The notes under the pieces: model-generated
Database searches by the model: none
Seen by the model: only the letters and a program-made list of their open reading frames with translations
Told to the model about the DNA's origin: nothing
Source of the DNA: Neostapfia colusana
Taxonomy: Eukaryota; Streptophyta; Magnoliopsida; Poales; Poaceae
DNA: 64,000 bases
NCBI GenBank assembly: GCA_030760725.1
Contig: JASWHV010000003.1
Span: 117,956,153-118,020,152 of the forward strand
Direction of reading: 5' to 3'
Position numbers and translations under genes: made by a program
Shown: positions 12,200 through 23,515 of the stretch, one piece after another
Layout of the letters: each line of letters begins with the position of its first letter
How positions within the stretch are numbered: position 1 is the stretch's first letter

Positions 12200-14754
12200 T
12201 GTAAAAGCCCAAGAAAAGGGACTTGCAAAAAATTTTCATCACCTAACAACACCACAGCTTTTGTTGTGCGTATCTTGTGAATACATGTGAAGAGCAAGTA
12301 ACCTCCATCAAAAGTGTGATTAGAGGGGAAAGCCCTAACTTTCACAAAGTAGGATTTCTACACATGAACATGGGAGGTTGAGCTCACCCCTAGAACTTAA
12401 AAAGTCTTGGGAAGGTCCAGGCCAAATGTCATGCAAATCCAACACTTTTTGAGGCACTTTTGGATGCATTTGAAAAAGAGGCCAATTTGAATGTAAATTC
12501 AAATTACAGCAACTTTCATCACTTAAATTCAAAAGTTAGCTTCATATTCAAACTCAGCACATTTGTCTGAGTTATCCCACCAATTCTCATCCCCATTGGA
12601 CTTCATCTTGTCGGGAGCCAAATTTGCAATAATTCAAACCGAATTTGAATTTCAAATTCAAATGGCCAGCAAATTTAGCCAAACCAGTTTCAAAATGAGG
12701 GAACCAAATTCAAACTGTAACTTGGTGCTTAAGTCTCTCATTCAATGGAGAGTTGCTGGGATATTTTCAGAAGAAGTTGGAAAAAGGATTAGAGGGAGAG
12801 AAAAGCCCACAGGTCAGTGGGAGAGCTACTCACAACCGAGAGGTGCTATGTTTCTTCACGGGATCGAACGCACGCAGCGCGCCACCGAGCTGCTTCCCGG
12901 ACGCCACCTCCCGAGCAGCCGGGCCACGGTGTGCCTCAATGTAGCGGTCGCCAGGGATGTTTCCCACCTCAGTAACCGACGCGCCACGCTGTTCTGACCA
13001 TCCCCGAGCTCCTCGACGAAGAAACACCGCTGCACACTCGAAAACTCTCGGTTCTCCGGCGTCCGCTCGTCTCTGCAGTTGGCACGCAGGTCTGAGCTCA
13101 CCCAGAGCTTCGCCGAGGCTTCCTCGACGTGATCAACGCGATAACCCGGCGCCCCACCCACGGTAAACTGATCCCGAGCTCTCTGTTTCCATTCCACACC
13201 GGGTAAAGCTCCCGCGACCAAAAACTCATAGCCCGGCTGCTAGGTTCGATCCCACGTCGAGTTGAGCAGGCTGGAAGGTTCGTCTGGGAGTGTACTTTCT
13301 GTCCGACAATCCCGGCCGCATGCCATGGAGTATGCTGGCCGGAATTCCAGTTTTTGTCGAGAGCATGCGATATAGCCGTGTTCTGTTAAATCAGAAAATT
13401 CGAGCTAACCGGCCAAGCAATCGCCGCCCAGCTTCGACAACTAGCTAGAAATGTCCGTGCGAAACCCTACGGTCAACAACCACGGGAAACCAGCGAGAAA
13501 CCACCGAGTTCCACGGGTTTTCCGTTCATCGCCGGGTTTATACCTAGGTCGCAGGGTGAAGTCCAGTTTGCCACAACTTTGAGCAAGATCAGAGGCTGGG
13601 ACGCTGCTCCGTAGGTTGTGGCGGTGCTGTAGGAGCCAACAGAGAGGACTGTGAGGCATGACAGCGCCATACCGACGTCGCCGAACTCATCCCGTAGACT
13701 GTCACCGTCGCGCGTCGCTATTCTGGTGATCACCGGCCGGCGACAAGGGCAGCAACGGATTCCCTGAGGAATTTCAGACGGGGGCAGCCAGTTTGGTCGA
13801 ACTCTGGTCACGGGAACAGCCTCCCGGCGAGTACACCGGCGAGGTGGGCGGCGGTGAGCTGCGGGAGCACGAGGTTGAAGAAGCCCCGCGGGCCCCACGT
13901 GTCGGTCTCTGTGGAAAACGCCCCGGATCTGCTGTGGCACCGGGATCCCATGCGACTGCGCGGAAGACTCTTCGGACCCCCGTGCGGGAGGGCTGAGGTG
14001 CTGACACGTAGCCGGGGACCCCACCCGACAGTTTAAACTTTATTTGAATTTTCAGATTTGGTTCAAACTTCATTTGCATATAACTTGGGCTAGGAAGCTC
14101 CAAATTCAGTGAACCAAATTTTACTGAACTCAGAATTTCGAGGGCTTTCCAGAAATACAAATTTCAGCTCATGAAACTTAATAGTTTTCCAGAATTAAAT
14201 CCCTAAAGTTCAAACTGTTAGGAATTTTATCTGGAGAATTACTTTATGAAAAACTCTGAAATTTGGCTGAGAGGTTCAGGGGAAAATCCCTGAGTCAGTA
14301 AAATTTTCGGACTCATCCAAGTTCATTTAGTCCCCCAAATGGTGTGATTAAGTGAACTGCCCTCAGAAAATAGAAAAAAAATGTACAGAAACATTTTTCA
14401 GATTTTCTCAAATCTTGTTTAGGGCACAAATTCCTCTAGAATTCTTCAAATGACATGAAACCAAGTCCATTAGAACCATCTTAAATTATAGTTTCCAGAA
14501 AGTAATGGTTGGAGCCATGAAAACCCCTGGAATTACTTAGAGGCTCAAATATTGACCAAATAGGCTTTTATTCGTGCAAGGCTTGAATGAACTTTGATTC
14601 AAATGAAACTTGGTCAAGACTCTGGTTAGGACCATACCAAGCCACCCTAAAAATATCAGAGCCAAAGGGGAGGGTTAGCTAGAGCTATAGTAATTACTTA
14701 TTCAAGTTTACACATTGCATTTGAATTGACATGTAGTGTCTCGTTAACGTGTAG

Positions 14755-14835
14755 TCGCTGAAGGCGAGGAGACTCCGGAGGTGCTCGACTTCCTTCTTCC
14801 GGACGAATACCTAACCACTGACCAGCAGCAACAAG
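14755..14835 (+). other. Exon-like segment in LTR of A (3' copy)
   Basis: This is the same 81-nt open segment as in the 5' LTR, with the same tgtag acceptor and caag-gcaagc donor. Several differences between the two copies are synonymous (cca/ccg, gaa/gag, gat/gac), with one Asp-to-Tyr change. Confidence 0.5.
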
Positions 14836-15862
14836 GCAAGCCCCGGTTTGCATTAACTCTTTTTTTAAAAGTTTTGCTTTGTTCACATGTCTAGTGTGAA
14901 GTATGAATGTGCATTAGGTGTAGGATGGATGGAACCCCACTTGCATAAACAGAATTTTCCTATAAGAGTGAGGGTAGTGTCTAAGACCTCGAGTAGACAG
15001 GCTATGCTTAATGATTCATAGGACTTCGGTACAAGTCGAGTAGTTGGAATCTACTCACGAGTTAGGCTTGGGACACACGGGATTGGTTCGAGTGATGTGA
15101 GATCACTTTAGTAAGGAAAATGAGACTAGGCAGGGGCTAGGGCGCAGCAAGAGGAAGTCTTGTGTGCACAGCCCTGTCCGTGTCGATTGAGGACCGATCA
15201 GTGTGCGGCCCTGCTGAACAAGTATTGAACGTACCGAAGGCATATCGGATATATGGGCCCCGATAAACCGATGTATCCTAAACCTCCGGGCGTCGAGGCA
15301 TAGCACACCGATTTATTGGTGTAGGTTGAGGGCAGCAAGGTGGAAATCTGCTAATGGGCATATAGAGATGCTCCGTGTAGGGAACCTCCTGTCCGTTTTG
15401 GTGCGACCTGTTCGACGTTTGGGCTGTTGGGTGAAAGGTTGTCCCTTACGACATCGAGTAAACGTGTTGTGCAGCTCCACGGGTGGGCGTACGTGACGTG
15501 CTCTTTGGGTATCCCTGCAGGTGTATATCGAGTCGATTCGCCGTCCCTCGCGGTGACGAGTACCGCTTGTTCACTGCGTCGTAACGTAAATAAACTATGG
15601 AATGTCATGATTCAATTCTGCTGATATGTATAATTGTATTGCTACAGGTGTGCCACCAAATATTGCTCACTAAATTTCCTATTCATGAACTGTTAACTTG
15701 TGGCTAAAAGATGAAATAAGGATGAACTTGTAGGCATGTCCATTTGCCGCTACTTACCACCCCATGTCCGTTGTACACTACATGTAGAGTTTCATGCCTA
15801 GGTGAGTCGGTTAAGTCTTGTTGAGCCATAGTGCTCATGGTTGCTGCTTAAGTGTTTTTCAG

Positions 15863-15960
15863 GTGAGGAGCCATCCACGGACAAGGGTTACGAGTCCACC
15901 GGCGAGGGTTACTCTCCGTCGGGGACCACGGCTGAGTGGGAGCCGTACACGCCGTGCTGA
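15863..15960 (+). other. Terminal exon-like segment in LTR of A (3' copy)
   Basis: It follows tgtttttcag in the same phase as the 5' copy and ends AEWEPYTPC-stop at 15958-15960. There is no stop before that. Confidence 0.5.
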
Positions 15961-16219
15961 GCTGAGGAGTGCAGCTAGTGTGGGTTGCCCTAGGGCTGGG
16001 CAACCGACTTTTGCTAGATAGGCGGGCGTGAGTTGTACAAATTAAAACTTCTGCTGTGTAATGTATACCTTAGTTTGTAACTGAACAAGTGTACTACATT
16101 GTACATCTCAGTTTGTTTTCTATGTAATACAATGTATCCTTATGATGTGTGCTGTCGGGTGTCGCATCGCGTGGCACCACCCTCTGCGATCCTGGATGAG
16201 CGGATTCCGGTCCACCACA

Positions 16220-16417
16220 GAAGATTCACAAGTGTTCGGCGTGTTCTTCTTCTGACTTGGAGTAAACCAAGATATCATCAATGAACACCATCACGAACTT
16301 GTCAAGCTCCGGCATGAACACCGAGTTCATGAGGTACAAGAAATGTGCCGGAGCGTTGGTGAGACCAAAAGATATGACGAGATATTCATATAATCCATAT
16401 CTCGTCAAGACTGTCGT
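16220..16417 (-). pseudogene. Relic X: reverse transcriptase fragment of a gypsy element
   Basis: The minus strand reads TRYGLYEYLV, SFGLTNAPAHFLYLMN and VMVFIDDILVYS, then EEEHAEHL and a TGA. RT homology runs right up to the LTR of A on the left and to the LTR start of E (16418) on the right. This suggests X is the old host of both insertions. gtcgt (16413-16417) would be the target duplication for E. Confidence 0.8.
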
Positions 16418-17263
16418 TGACACGACCCCACGGTCTTGTCGAGCCAGGATCACACTGAGGGGTGCTGCGTTGCACAGCACCGGATAACACACATCAAAGG
16501 TACAAAGTGGAAGCAAAGTTTATTACATAAATGGGTTTATGAACATTTTACAACAAAATATGTTCAGTCTACACTCACGGGCGTAGACTACGCATCAAGT
16601 TCACGTTCAGCCCGTGAACGTGTCCTTGCTAGCACACACGCACGCTAACACGGCGGCGTACACGACCCCCACTCGACGGGGTTCCCCTCCTGGGGTTCCG
16701 TCTCCTCCTCGGGAGTGCCTTCCTCATAGAACCCTGCAAAAGCTTCAAACACAAGCAGTGAGCACGAAGGCTCAGCAAGACTGACCCGTCTCTCCTAAAC
16801 ATGGAACTTCTACATTAGGGGTGATAGGTACAGGAGATAAAACAAGTTGCAAGGACTCACGTAATTACTGGAACCTTACTTTCAAATTTTAGCAGCAGGT
16901 TGTGGAGAAAACCTTACGCTAAGGCACATGAGAGAGCCGCAATCAAACAAGAAACGCATTTCTCTCATATACTTTGCCCAAAAGTTGAAAGAAACTTTAA
17001 TTAGCTCTAAACTACAGCAAATCATTAACAATCAAAGTCCATCTTTCAATCAGCAACATTTTAACATGTAACTAGCCTGTTCTTTCTACGTCACGGTACA
17101 GTGAACAAGTGGTACTCACTGACCGCGAGGGACGGTGATTATAATCGATTTACACCTGCAGGGTTACCCGAATAGCCCGTCATGTACGCCCGTACTTGAT
17201 GTTGCCTACAGCAACCATAGCGGACGTCGTACGCAACCAGCTTTCACCCGTTAGCCAAATGTT
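16418..17263 (-). mobile_element. Element E: gypsy LTR, left part
   Basis: It begins tgacacgacccca and aligns base for base with the start of both LTRs of B (39312 and 50559), so E belongs to a close relative of B. It is interrupted at 17264 by D. The bases atgtt (17259-17263) recur after D at 26961-26965. It contains a terminal exon-like segment at 16645-16733 and the shared block accgcgagggacggtgatt at 17122-17140. Confidence 0.87.
16645..16733 (-). other. Terminal exon-like segment in LTR of E
   Basis: After the acceptor cttttgcag the minus strand encodes FYEEGTPEEE, PQEGNPVEW and SCTPPC, then TAG at 16645-16647. Phase and length (89 nt) equal those in B. Several codon differences from B are synonymous (GGC/GGG, GAG/GAA, TGT/TGC). 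Confidence 0.48.
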
Positions 17264-18875
17264 TGTAGGATCGAAGAGTACGTGAAAAGCTACCAGAGGG
17301 GGGGTGAATGGTAGATTAAAACTTTTCGCGGCGGAAACAACAAAAACCCCTCAGCAAAAAATAAATCGGTTAAAGAAACCATGTGTGCAAGTGTTTTCAA
17401 ACGTGTTCAACCGTGACAAATCAAGTAGAGAGGTAGAGAATCAAGTCACAGATCTAATGCAATAAGAATCACTTGAAAACACGAAGTAAAACTTGAGATA
17501 CGATCAAAACATTAAACGAAGATCAATCTGTTCTACCCGATATAAAACAGATCTGCAACGCTGCAAAGAAACTCGTGTATATCAAAAACTACAGATCCGA
17601 AGCTCGTGAAAATTTCACAGATGATAGACAATTGAGTTGTGAAGACAACCCAAAAAGAATCACGTCAATCGGATCTGTAAAACTCGAGTTATGAACGAAA
17701 CACCGAAGCAACGTCGGTCTGTCAAGAAACTCGGCGAGAAAGACTTGACGAAAAACAAGTCAGACGAACAAGGCACAAAAGCTCCTCAAAACTATGAACT
17801 TTATTCAATAGAAACACAAGAGGAACAGCACAAAGTTCTCTCCCCACGAGAGCTCTGGCCTCCCTTGCTTTTATAGCCAGCCCTCAGGCTAAACAATCCA
17901 ATCTAGGACTCCTACTCCTAATTGGACTCGTATCCTAACTTACCATAACTGCTGAGGACTCTCCTATTCGCAGATAGAAGCAATCGTGAGACTTCCAAAC
18001 ACCTTAGAAACGTCCTAAACATTCCTAAAACAACTCAACTTCGTGCCTAGCACGAAATCCTATCATAACCAACTCAAATCTTCCATATTTGAGCCATATC
18101 CGACTCAGCCTCAGCCTGAGTACGCAATCCAGCCGGTTGGACCTTTCCGACCAATTCTTTACGTCCACTTCTCTTCATCACGCCTTTGAACAATGTTGCC
18201 ACGTCCATGCACTCCTTGCACACGTGCAAAAACCTTCCAATGATGTACACGCAAACTTCATATGCACTTCCCTTGGTCCAAACATGCTGCGCGACCTCCC
18301 GATCAACTCAACCACAGCTCTTCCCGAACTTGGTTGTTGGAACCTCATCTCCTCCCTGAGACTAGTCCAAGGATCCCGTCACCAGCCATTTCTTGAACTC
18401 AAGCAACACCTGCACATGAATAAACAACCAATTCTTCCGAGCACAAGTCCTCGAATTGACTCACATTAGTTCGAAAACCACAACACCTTACATGAGCACG
18501 TCACATAAGCATGTTGCAAAACATATCAAATGATAACAGCCATAACCACCAAAACACACAAAAAACTAGCAAATTAATACTAAGCAAACCTTCCCATAAA
18601 GCAAGTTTGAAACATTGCGAGTTAAAAGCAAAAACAAGACGCTGCAGTTCTACGAGTTGAACTTCACGGGAGCTCCCTAAAAACAAGCTCCGGACCTCAC
18701 AGAAGCTCTCCGGACCTTGCAGGAGCTCTCCGGACCTTGCCAACACTTGGCGAACCTAACAAATAACTTGTCGGACCTTGCCACAGAAGAATGTTTTGGC
18801 AATATTCAAAACTTTGAATGTTAATGCTAACTTTTATCCTAATTGCCAATGTATTCAGCACACATAGGTCTCACA
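17264..18875 (-). repeat. 3' LTR of D
   Basis: Plus-strand ends are tgtaggatcg and aggtctcaca, which on the sense strand give TGTGAGACC...CGATCCTACA. It matches 25368-26960 with scattered substitutions and small indels; it has about 20 extra bases. The run agagggggggtgaatgg near its left end resembles the same position in H. Confidence 0.92.
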
Positions 18876-19858
18876 ATCTCCACCTTGATGAATGCATTGG
18901 CAACACCAATTAAAATCCGAACATTGGCTTATGAAAAGTTTTGAAAATCTTTGAAAACTCATTTCTCCCCCTTTATTAATTTCTCCCCATTTTTAAAATC
19001 AGAGAAGGAAGAAAGTGTATAACATATGCAAAGTGTAAAAAAAATCTCTCCTTATACATATTTCTCCCCCTTTGACAATGTATTCAGCAAGGTTCAAAAG
19101 AGAAATTTTTAAATGTTATGGGCATATTATAACATATACATACAAAATAAAGCTCATCCAAGTCATACTATCAGGTTACTTACACTATCACATCAATGAG
19201 ATACATAAAGTAGTGTAAGCCATGCTAGAGATCAAATGTATTTTTCAATTTAAGCAAGTCATGATCTCGCTTACTCAACTATTTCAAAACCTGAAAACAT
19301 GACACTTGTTGCTGCATTTTTATTATTCATAATCATTTAAGGCACAAAGTTGATCATATGATATTTGCAAGAGATTATATGCCGCATCAGCCTTATTCTA
19401 ACCAACCAAGCCAAGCCTATGTCATTTGACAATCAGAAGCTTAAGGACATGGTTTTAGTCATACACAATTCCTTCCAAGTTCATATATTAGTGGAATGAT
19501 AAGCAATCTCAAAAGAAGAAGTGCGATGCATGCATATTCTCTTGATCTTTTCTCAATTTTTATTTGAAAACTCAACATGTGAGCTGATCACTTGATTAAT
19601 TTTTTATGATTAAAAGCACTTGTGAGCACGCAACAAGTTCAAAATAGCAAGAAAGTTCGATCATGACCAGATTTAGTGTAAGTAATTATTCCAATTACTA
19701 GTCATGCCAAAAACTACAATATGTATAACATGAGTAATGTAGTATGAACTTTCAGCCTGTAAAAGGAATCACAAAGTCATATATGTATGAAATACTATGC
19801 TCATATTATTTTAGTTTCAGATTCACACATAGACTTTCAAAGTTTCAAAAACTCCCCC
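18876..19858 (-). other. 3' untranslated region and polypurine tracts of D
   Basis: There is no ORF here. Next to the LTR the plus strand reads atctccaccttgatg, that is caaggtggagat on the sense strand, the usual copia polypurine tract. Further pyrimidine runs ctcccc(c) near 18965, 18985, 19066 and 19852 give gggggag tracts on the sense strand, a SIRE-group habit. Near 19075 the phrase caatgtattcagca repeats a phrase of the LTR (18848 onward). Confidence 0.65.
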
Positions 19859-20668
19859 TCAATTTAAGCCATGAGGATGCATAACCCCTATTTCACTACG
19901 AGTGAAACAAAAACAAGTGAAATCCAAAGGTTTTGTAAAAATATCAGCCAATTGTTGTTCGGTATCGACATGGTGAAGCACAATGTTTCCTTTTTCAACA
20001 TTATCACGAAGAAAGTGATACCTAATGTCAATGAGCTTAGTTCTAGAGTGTTTCACGCGGTTTTTAGCAATACAAATTGCACTAGTGTTATCACAAAACA
20101 GTGGAACACTATCTAAATCAACCCCATAGTCCTTAAGTGTTTGAACAACCCAAAGAATTTGTGAGCAAGCGCTAGCCGCAGCTACATATTCAGATTCGGC
20201 CGTGGATTGTGCAACTGAACTTTGTTTTCTAGAGGACCAAGCAACAAGTGAATTACCAAGAAAATGACAAGCACCCGAAGTACTTTTCCTATCAATCATA
20301 CAACTCCCAAAATCAGCATCCGAAAAAGCTTTCAAAGAAACGGTTGAGGAAGAAGGAAGAAAAATGCCAAATTCTTGAGTTCCATGTAGGTACCTGAGAA
20401 TCCTTTTGATGGCTTGGCGATGTGAAGCACGTGGAGAAGCTTGAAAACGTGTACAAAGACATACGCTGATATGTATGTCCGGTCTTGACGCTGTGAGATA
20501 CAAAAGTGATCCAATCATACTTCTGTATTCTTTTTTATCGACCGGGTCACCATCTTCGTCAAGTTCAAGTGTTGTTGCTGTTCCCATTGGTGTCCGAAGA
20601 GGCTTGCATTTGTCCATGTTGAAGCGCTTAAGAAGGTCCTTTGTATACTTAGTTTGATGCACAAAAGT
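19859..20668 (-). pseudogene. pol: RT end and RNase H of D
   Basis: It is in frame with the upstream pol but separated by a TGA at 20669-20671. It encodes the RT connection (YRSMIGSLLYLTASRPDI) and copia RNase H (LKAFSDADFGSCMIDRKSTSG, then SSVAQSTAESEYVAAASA and the LFCDNTSAICIAKN region). It ends shortly after ADIFTKPL, as copia pol normally does. The sequence after FTKPL departs from the usual form. Confidence 0.88.
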
Positions 20669-23044
20669 TCATTCTTTTGTTTGCTTGATTTGCAGCCCTA
20701 AAAAGTATGTGAGTTCTCTCATCATACTCATCTCAAATTCTGAACTCATCATAGCTGAAAACTTGGACAAGAGATCATGAGAAGCACAACCAAAGATAAT
20801 ATCATCCACATACACTTGAACGAATAATGAGTCATTGCCATGCTTAAGTACAAAAAGAGTTTTATCAACCTTGCCCATGGTAAACCCCTTTTCAAGTAAG
20901 AATGTTTTTAACCTATCATACCATGCTCTAGGGGCTTGTTTTAGACCGTACAAGGCTTTGGACAGTTTGTAAACATGATTAGGAAATTTTGGATTTTCAA
21001 AACCCGGTGGCTGCTTAACATAAACCTCCTCCTCTATGTAGCCATTAAGAAAAGCACTTTTAACATCCATTTGATATAACTTGAAACCTTTAGATGCAGC
21101 AAATGCTAATAAAATTCTTATAGCTTCTAATCTAGCAACAGGAGCAAATGTTTCATCAAAATCTAGACCTTCAATTTGAGTGAAACCTTGAGCAACCAAC
21201 CTAGCTTTGTTCCTAACCACAATCCCATCCTCACTTTGCTTATTTTTAAATACCCATTTAGTTCGAATTAATGTGTGACCTTGAGGTGGAGGTACAAGTT
21301 TCCAAACATTATTTCTTTCAAAATTTTCTAACTCTTCTTGCATGGCATTAATCCAAGATTCATTAGTGAGTGCGTGTGATATATCCTTGGGTTCAAAAGA
21401 AGCAACAAAAGCAGAATGAGCATGAGAGTTTGGATTGCAAAACCTGGACCGAGTGACTCGTTCATGCAAGCTTCCAATGATTTGTTGTGGAGGATGACTT
21501 TTGAGTACTCGGAGGGGAGTAGACACTTCACAAGCACCTTCTTCTTCATGTTCGGACCTTTGATTAGGAGAGCTTGTTGATTGAGGAAGGTCCGAACCTG
21601 CAGTAGTGACTGTTGGTGCTGGTTGTGGTGCAAAATCAGTAGCTTGATCGTTATTTACTTCTAAGTTTTCGGGCAGCAGCACCACTTCTTCATCTTCTTC
21701 AATAAAACTACACTCCCCCTGCGGATATGGATCCGGACCTGCAATATCGGAGCTAGTACTTGGGCTAGCTTCATCAAAAGAAATCTCGCATGTCTCCACA
21801 ATTTTGTTAGTGTCAAGTAAAAGCACATGGTAGCCTCTAGTATGAGATGGATAATCAAGAAACATGCCATCAACAGATCTAGCTTCAAATTTATCAAGAT
21901 TACCATGTTTCTTAACAAAGCATTTGCAACCAAAAACCCTAAAGTGTGTAACACTAGGCCTATGTCCAAACCGGAGATCATATGGGGTTTTTCCAAGCTT
22001 AGCACGCAAGAAAACACGATTTGAGACATAACAAGCGGTTGCAATTGCATCAGCCCAAAATTTCCTAGGAGTTTGATATTTATCAAGCATAGTCCTAGCC
22101 ATCTCAACTAAGGTCCTGTTCTTTCTTTCTACGACACCATTTTGTTGTGGTACATAGGGTGAAGAGTATTGATGATCTATTCCATTTTCAGCACAAAAGT
22201 GATCAAAGGATTGGTTTTTAAATTCAGTTCCGTTATCACTTCTAATTGCTTTTAATGATCCTGGGTGATCAATAGATAATCTAAGAAATAAACTTCTAAA
22301 ATGACTAAAAACTTCATTCTTAGATGCCATAAAATAAACCCAAGAATATCTGGAATAATCATCAACAATCACAAGCACATACCATTTACCTTCGAAGGAT
22401 TGAACACGTGCCCGACCTACTGTGTCAAGATGTAAAAGTTGTCCTGGTTCAGCTGTCATGGTCATTGTGAGAGGAGCCTGTGAACCTGCAACAAACTTAG
22501 CATGTCTACAAGAAGAGCACACAATATTATTGTTCTTTTTAAGCTTCGGCAGCCCACGTATGCGATCGAGAGCACTAACATGAGTGAGATGATCAAAGCC
22601 TATGTGACCAAGTCTACGATGCCAAAAATATAGATCCTTTGTATCATTAGCAACTAGACACCGATGCTTAGAAGTTGACAAATCAAAATCAGCTTTAAAA
22701 ACTCTTCCAAACCTAGACATGTTAAACAGAAGCTCACCTTTTGAATCTACAACCTTGCAGCAATTTTTAGCAAAGCTAAATTCTAGATTTTCATCTAGCA
22801 ATTGTGAAACCGAAAGCAAGTTGTATTTCAAATTTTTAACAAGTGCCACATCTTTCAAAGTGTAGAGATTGTTTACTCTAACTGAACCTTTAGCAATTAT
22901 GGGAGTAGAAGAGTTATCGGTGAAAGTAACATTTTCTACACGTGACACAAAAGAGAGAGAGGAGAACCATTCTTTGTTACCGGTCATGTGGCGTGAGCAA
23001 CCTGAATCCACAATCCAAATGTTCTCCTTCCTCAAACGTGAAAC
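20669..23044 (-). pseudogene. pol: Protease, integrase and reverse transcriptase of D
   Basis: This is an open stretch of nearly 790 codons. Protease has IWIVDSGCSRHMTG. The integrase zinc domain has WHRRLGHIGFDHL with CSSC, and the core has LLHLDTVG, IRSDNGTEFK and QQNGVVERKNRT, giving D,D,E. RT has DETFAPVARLEAIR, YQMDVKSAFLNG and the catalytic QVYVDDIIFG. It is bounded by in-frame stops, TAG at 23045-23047 upstream and TGA at 20669-20671 downstream, the latter where a Gly codon is expected. Apart from these stops it looks functional. Confidence 0.9.
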
Positions 23045-23515
23045 CTAAACAGCAGCACAATACGTCGATGACTCAATACTTGGGTTAGTTAAAAGACTTT
23101 TAGGAATCCAGTACTGAGTCACACGACGTCCAGCAGGAATAACACGCGAAAGCTGAGAAGGTACAGCAGGTTTATGAGCCAAACATCGAAAATTTTTGTT
23201 CCCAACTACTGACTTAGAAGATGTGTTATATGTAGCACAAAAAACAGTAGGTCCGGGAGCAAGTTTTTGACTCATTACAGCAGGTTGCAAGCTCCGAACA
23301 TTCGGTCTAGCAGATTTTGCTTGGTTGTTATGTGATCTAGCAAGTATTCTTTGTTTCTTATCGTGTTTAGCTAGTCTATAACAAAAATCAATGACATGAC
23401 CATCTCTACCACAGTAGGTACAATGAAAAATAACCTTATTATCATGTCTAGATGAGCAAGCAACACGTTTATTAGAACCCGAATGGGACAGTACTCCTGC
23501 AGATTTGAAAATCAC
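23045..23515 (-). pseudogene. Gag-protease linker of D
   Basis: This 156-codon open stretch, in frame between two TAG stops, contains a second Cys-His cluster (CTYCGRDGHVIDFC). It links gag to the protease. The TAG at 23516-23518 follows RQK, and the TAG at 23045-23047 lies about 12 codons before the protease D-S-G. Confidence 0.7.

Larger units (their letters stand above)
2766..16219 (+). mobile_element. Element A: Ty3/gypsy chromovirus, decayed, 5' LTR interrupted
   Basis: This is a plus-strand LTR retrotransposon of Tekay/Del type. In order it has the right part of the 5' LTR, a PBS, a 2-kb leader, gag, protease, RT, RNase H, integrase, chromodomain, a polypurine tract and a complete 3' LTR of about 4.0 kb. 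The coding region has several frameshifts and stops, so the element cannot be autonomous. It was inserted into the gypsy relic X. The bases after its right end, gaaga (16220-16224), are the predicted target duplication, whose partner lies outside the window. The missing first 1.1 kb of the 5' LTR is explained by insertion of F. Confidence 0.88.
12200..16219 (+). repeat. 3' LTR of element A, complete, about 4.0 kb
   Basis: It starts tgtaaaagccc after the polypurine tract and ends ccaccaca. Position 13318-13322 (gcatg) is the uninterrupted version of the site where F inserted into the 5' copy. It contains exon-like segments at 14755-14835 and 15863-15960, and a hairpin at 15037-15057. The first 1.1 kb has no partner inside the window. 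Confidence 0.88.

Noticed and set aside
16220..17263. X and E as one element with LTR joined directly to RT by an internal deletion
   Set aside because: RT homology runs to the exact LTR boundary, and 16418 is the outer end in both LTRs of B. An LTR insertion into an older RT is simpler, although the far target duplication is outside the window.
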